NCBI GenBank assembly: GCA_025352695.1
Contig: JANXSK010000176.1
Location: 1 to 45,585, forward strand
Source of the DNA: Ferruginibacter sp.
GTDB lineage: Bacteria > Bacteroidota > Bacteroidia > Chitinophagales > Chitinophagaceae
Direction of reading: 5' to 3'
Length of the DNA: 45,585 nucleotides
The notes beneath the pieces are model-generated. The model had not been told where the DNA came from, did no database searches, and was given only the letters and a program-made list of their open reading frames with translations. Below are positions 45,320 through 45,585 of this stretch, piece after piece (within the stretch, counting starts at the first letter, position 1; each line of letters opens with the position of its first letter). Both the position numbers and the translations under genes were made by a program.

Positions 45320-45585
45320 ATGGAAACGTTATTTATCCCAAATGAAAATGACTTTAAGAAATGGATTAAAGAAGCTGTTAAGGAATTTTTCCAGAAAACA
45401 GTGGTGCCAGTAAATGAAAACAAAGAGAACGAAGACGTTTTTCTTAACCGTAAAGAGATTGCAAAATTTTTAAAAATATCACTGGTGACTTTAAACGATT
45501 TGGATTAACAGAGGCCTGCCGTCACATAAGCAAAGGGGAACAGTTTATTTTGATAAAAGCGAAGTAAAGAAATATATCAAAAACC
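45320..45585 (+). pseudogene. Helix-turn-helix (excisionase/MerR-like) DNA-binding protein, frameshifted, 3' end outside window
   Basis: The ATG frame gives METLFIPNENDFKKWIKEAV, then VFLNRKEIAKFLKISLVTLN before a premature TAA at 45506. Removing one T at 45498-45500 restores DWINRGLPSHKQRGTVYFDK and SEVKKYIKN to the window end, the standard wing of the HTH_17 excisionase-type domain found in mobile elements of Bacteroidota. So either a 1-bp insertion has broken the gene, or there is a sequencing error. Such proteins usually sit next to integrase or mobilisation genes, which may lie just beyond the window. Confidence 0.7.

Noticed and set aside
1..45585. tRNA, rRNA, CRISPR arrays and known riboswitches
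   Set aside because: No T-loop-like or rRNA-like sequence, no regularly spaced short repeats and no recognisable riboswitch core was seen by eye; a covariance-model search would settle it.

Overview
The window reads as a chromosomal segment of a low-GC Bacteroidota bacterium, most likely a Chitinophagaceae member (Ferruginibacter-like). This rests on a type B type IX secretion (T9SS) sorting domain, a GH97 glycosidase, a DUF5703 protein, DUF6580 and HYC_CC_PP family proteins, many Bacteroidota-style lipoprotein signals, TAnnTTTG-type promoters and little use of Shine-Dalgarno sites. The genus is inference. No tRNA, rRNA, CRISPR array or intact insertion sequence was seen.

1-8.3 kb is a glycan-degradation neighbourhood. 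A GH97 alpha-glycosidase (running off the left edge) and a DUF5703 six-hairpin-type protein form a minus-strand pair, preceded by a compact cluster of LacI/GalR-like palindromes. Beyond it lie a lipoprotein alpha/beta hydrolase, a secreted beta-helix protein and a VOC protein. No SusC/SusD pair is present.

8.3-13.4 kb is a potassium module: a small membrane ORF, a ruined receiver-domain gene, then a short KdpD-type kinase, a KdpE-type regulator and a Kup potassium transporter, with repeated AT-rich motifs in front of the kinase and transporter genes.

13.4-25.5 kb holds a DinB-fold protein, a secreted M20 amidohydrolase, a DUF805 protein, an OprB-like carbohydrate porin, a DUF4337 protein, then a 1561-residue repeat-rich T9SS type B surface protein followed by a PD40/OmpA envelope protein.

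25.6-40.4 kb is housekeeping and general metabolism: xerD, a YkgJ-type cysteine-cluster protein, a YraN-type protein, DUF6580, rnhA, a lipoprotein with a jelly-roll-like domain, an acyl-CoA carboxylase carboxyltransferase, a coupled pair of multipass membrane proteins, an HGSNAT/DUF5009 acyltransferase, a coiled-coil membrane-anchored protein, a Tat-exported glycosylasparaginase with cutC, and a sialate O-acetylesterase. Three strong hairpin terminators are visible here.

40.7-45.6 kb is accessory DNA. A HYC_CC_PP protein and a secreted Met/Cys-rich repeat protein (possible metal-handling pair) are followed by an IS1595-family transposase pseudogene, an XRE-type regulator pseudogene, a DUF3494 ice-binding lipoprotein, decayed DNA with large perfect palindromes, and a frameshifted helix-turn-helix gene at the right edge.
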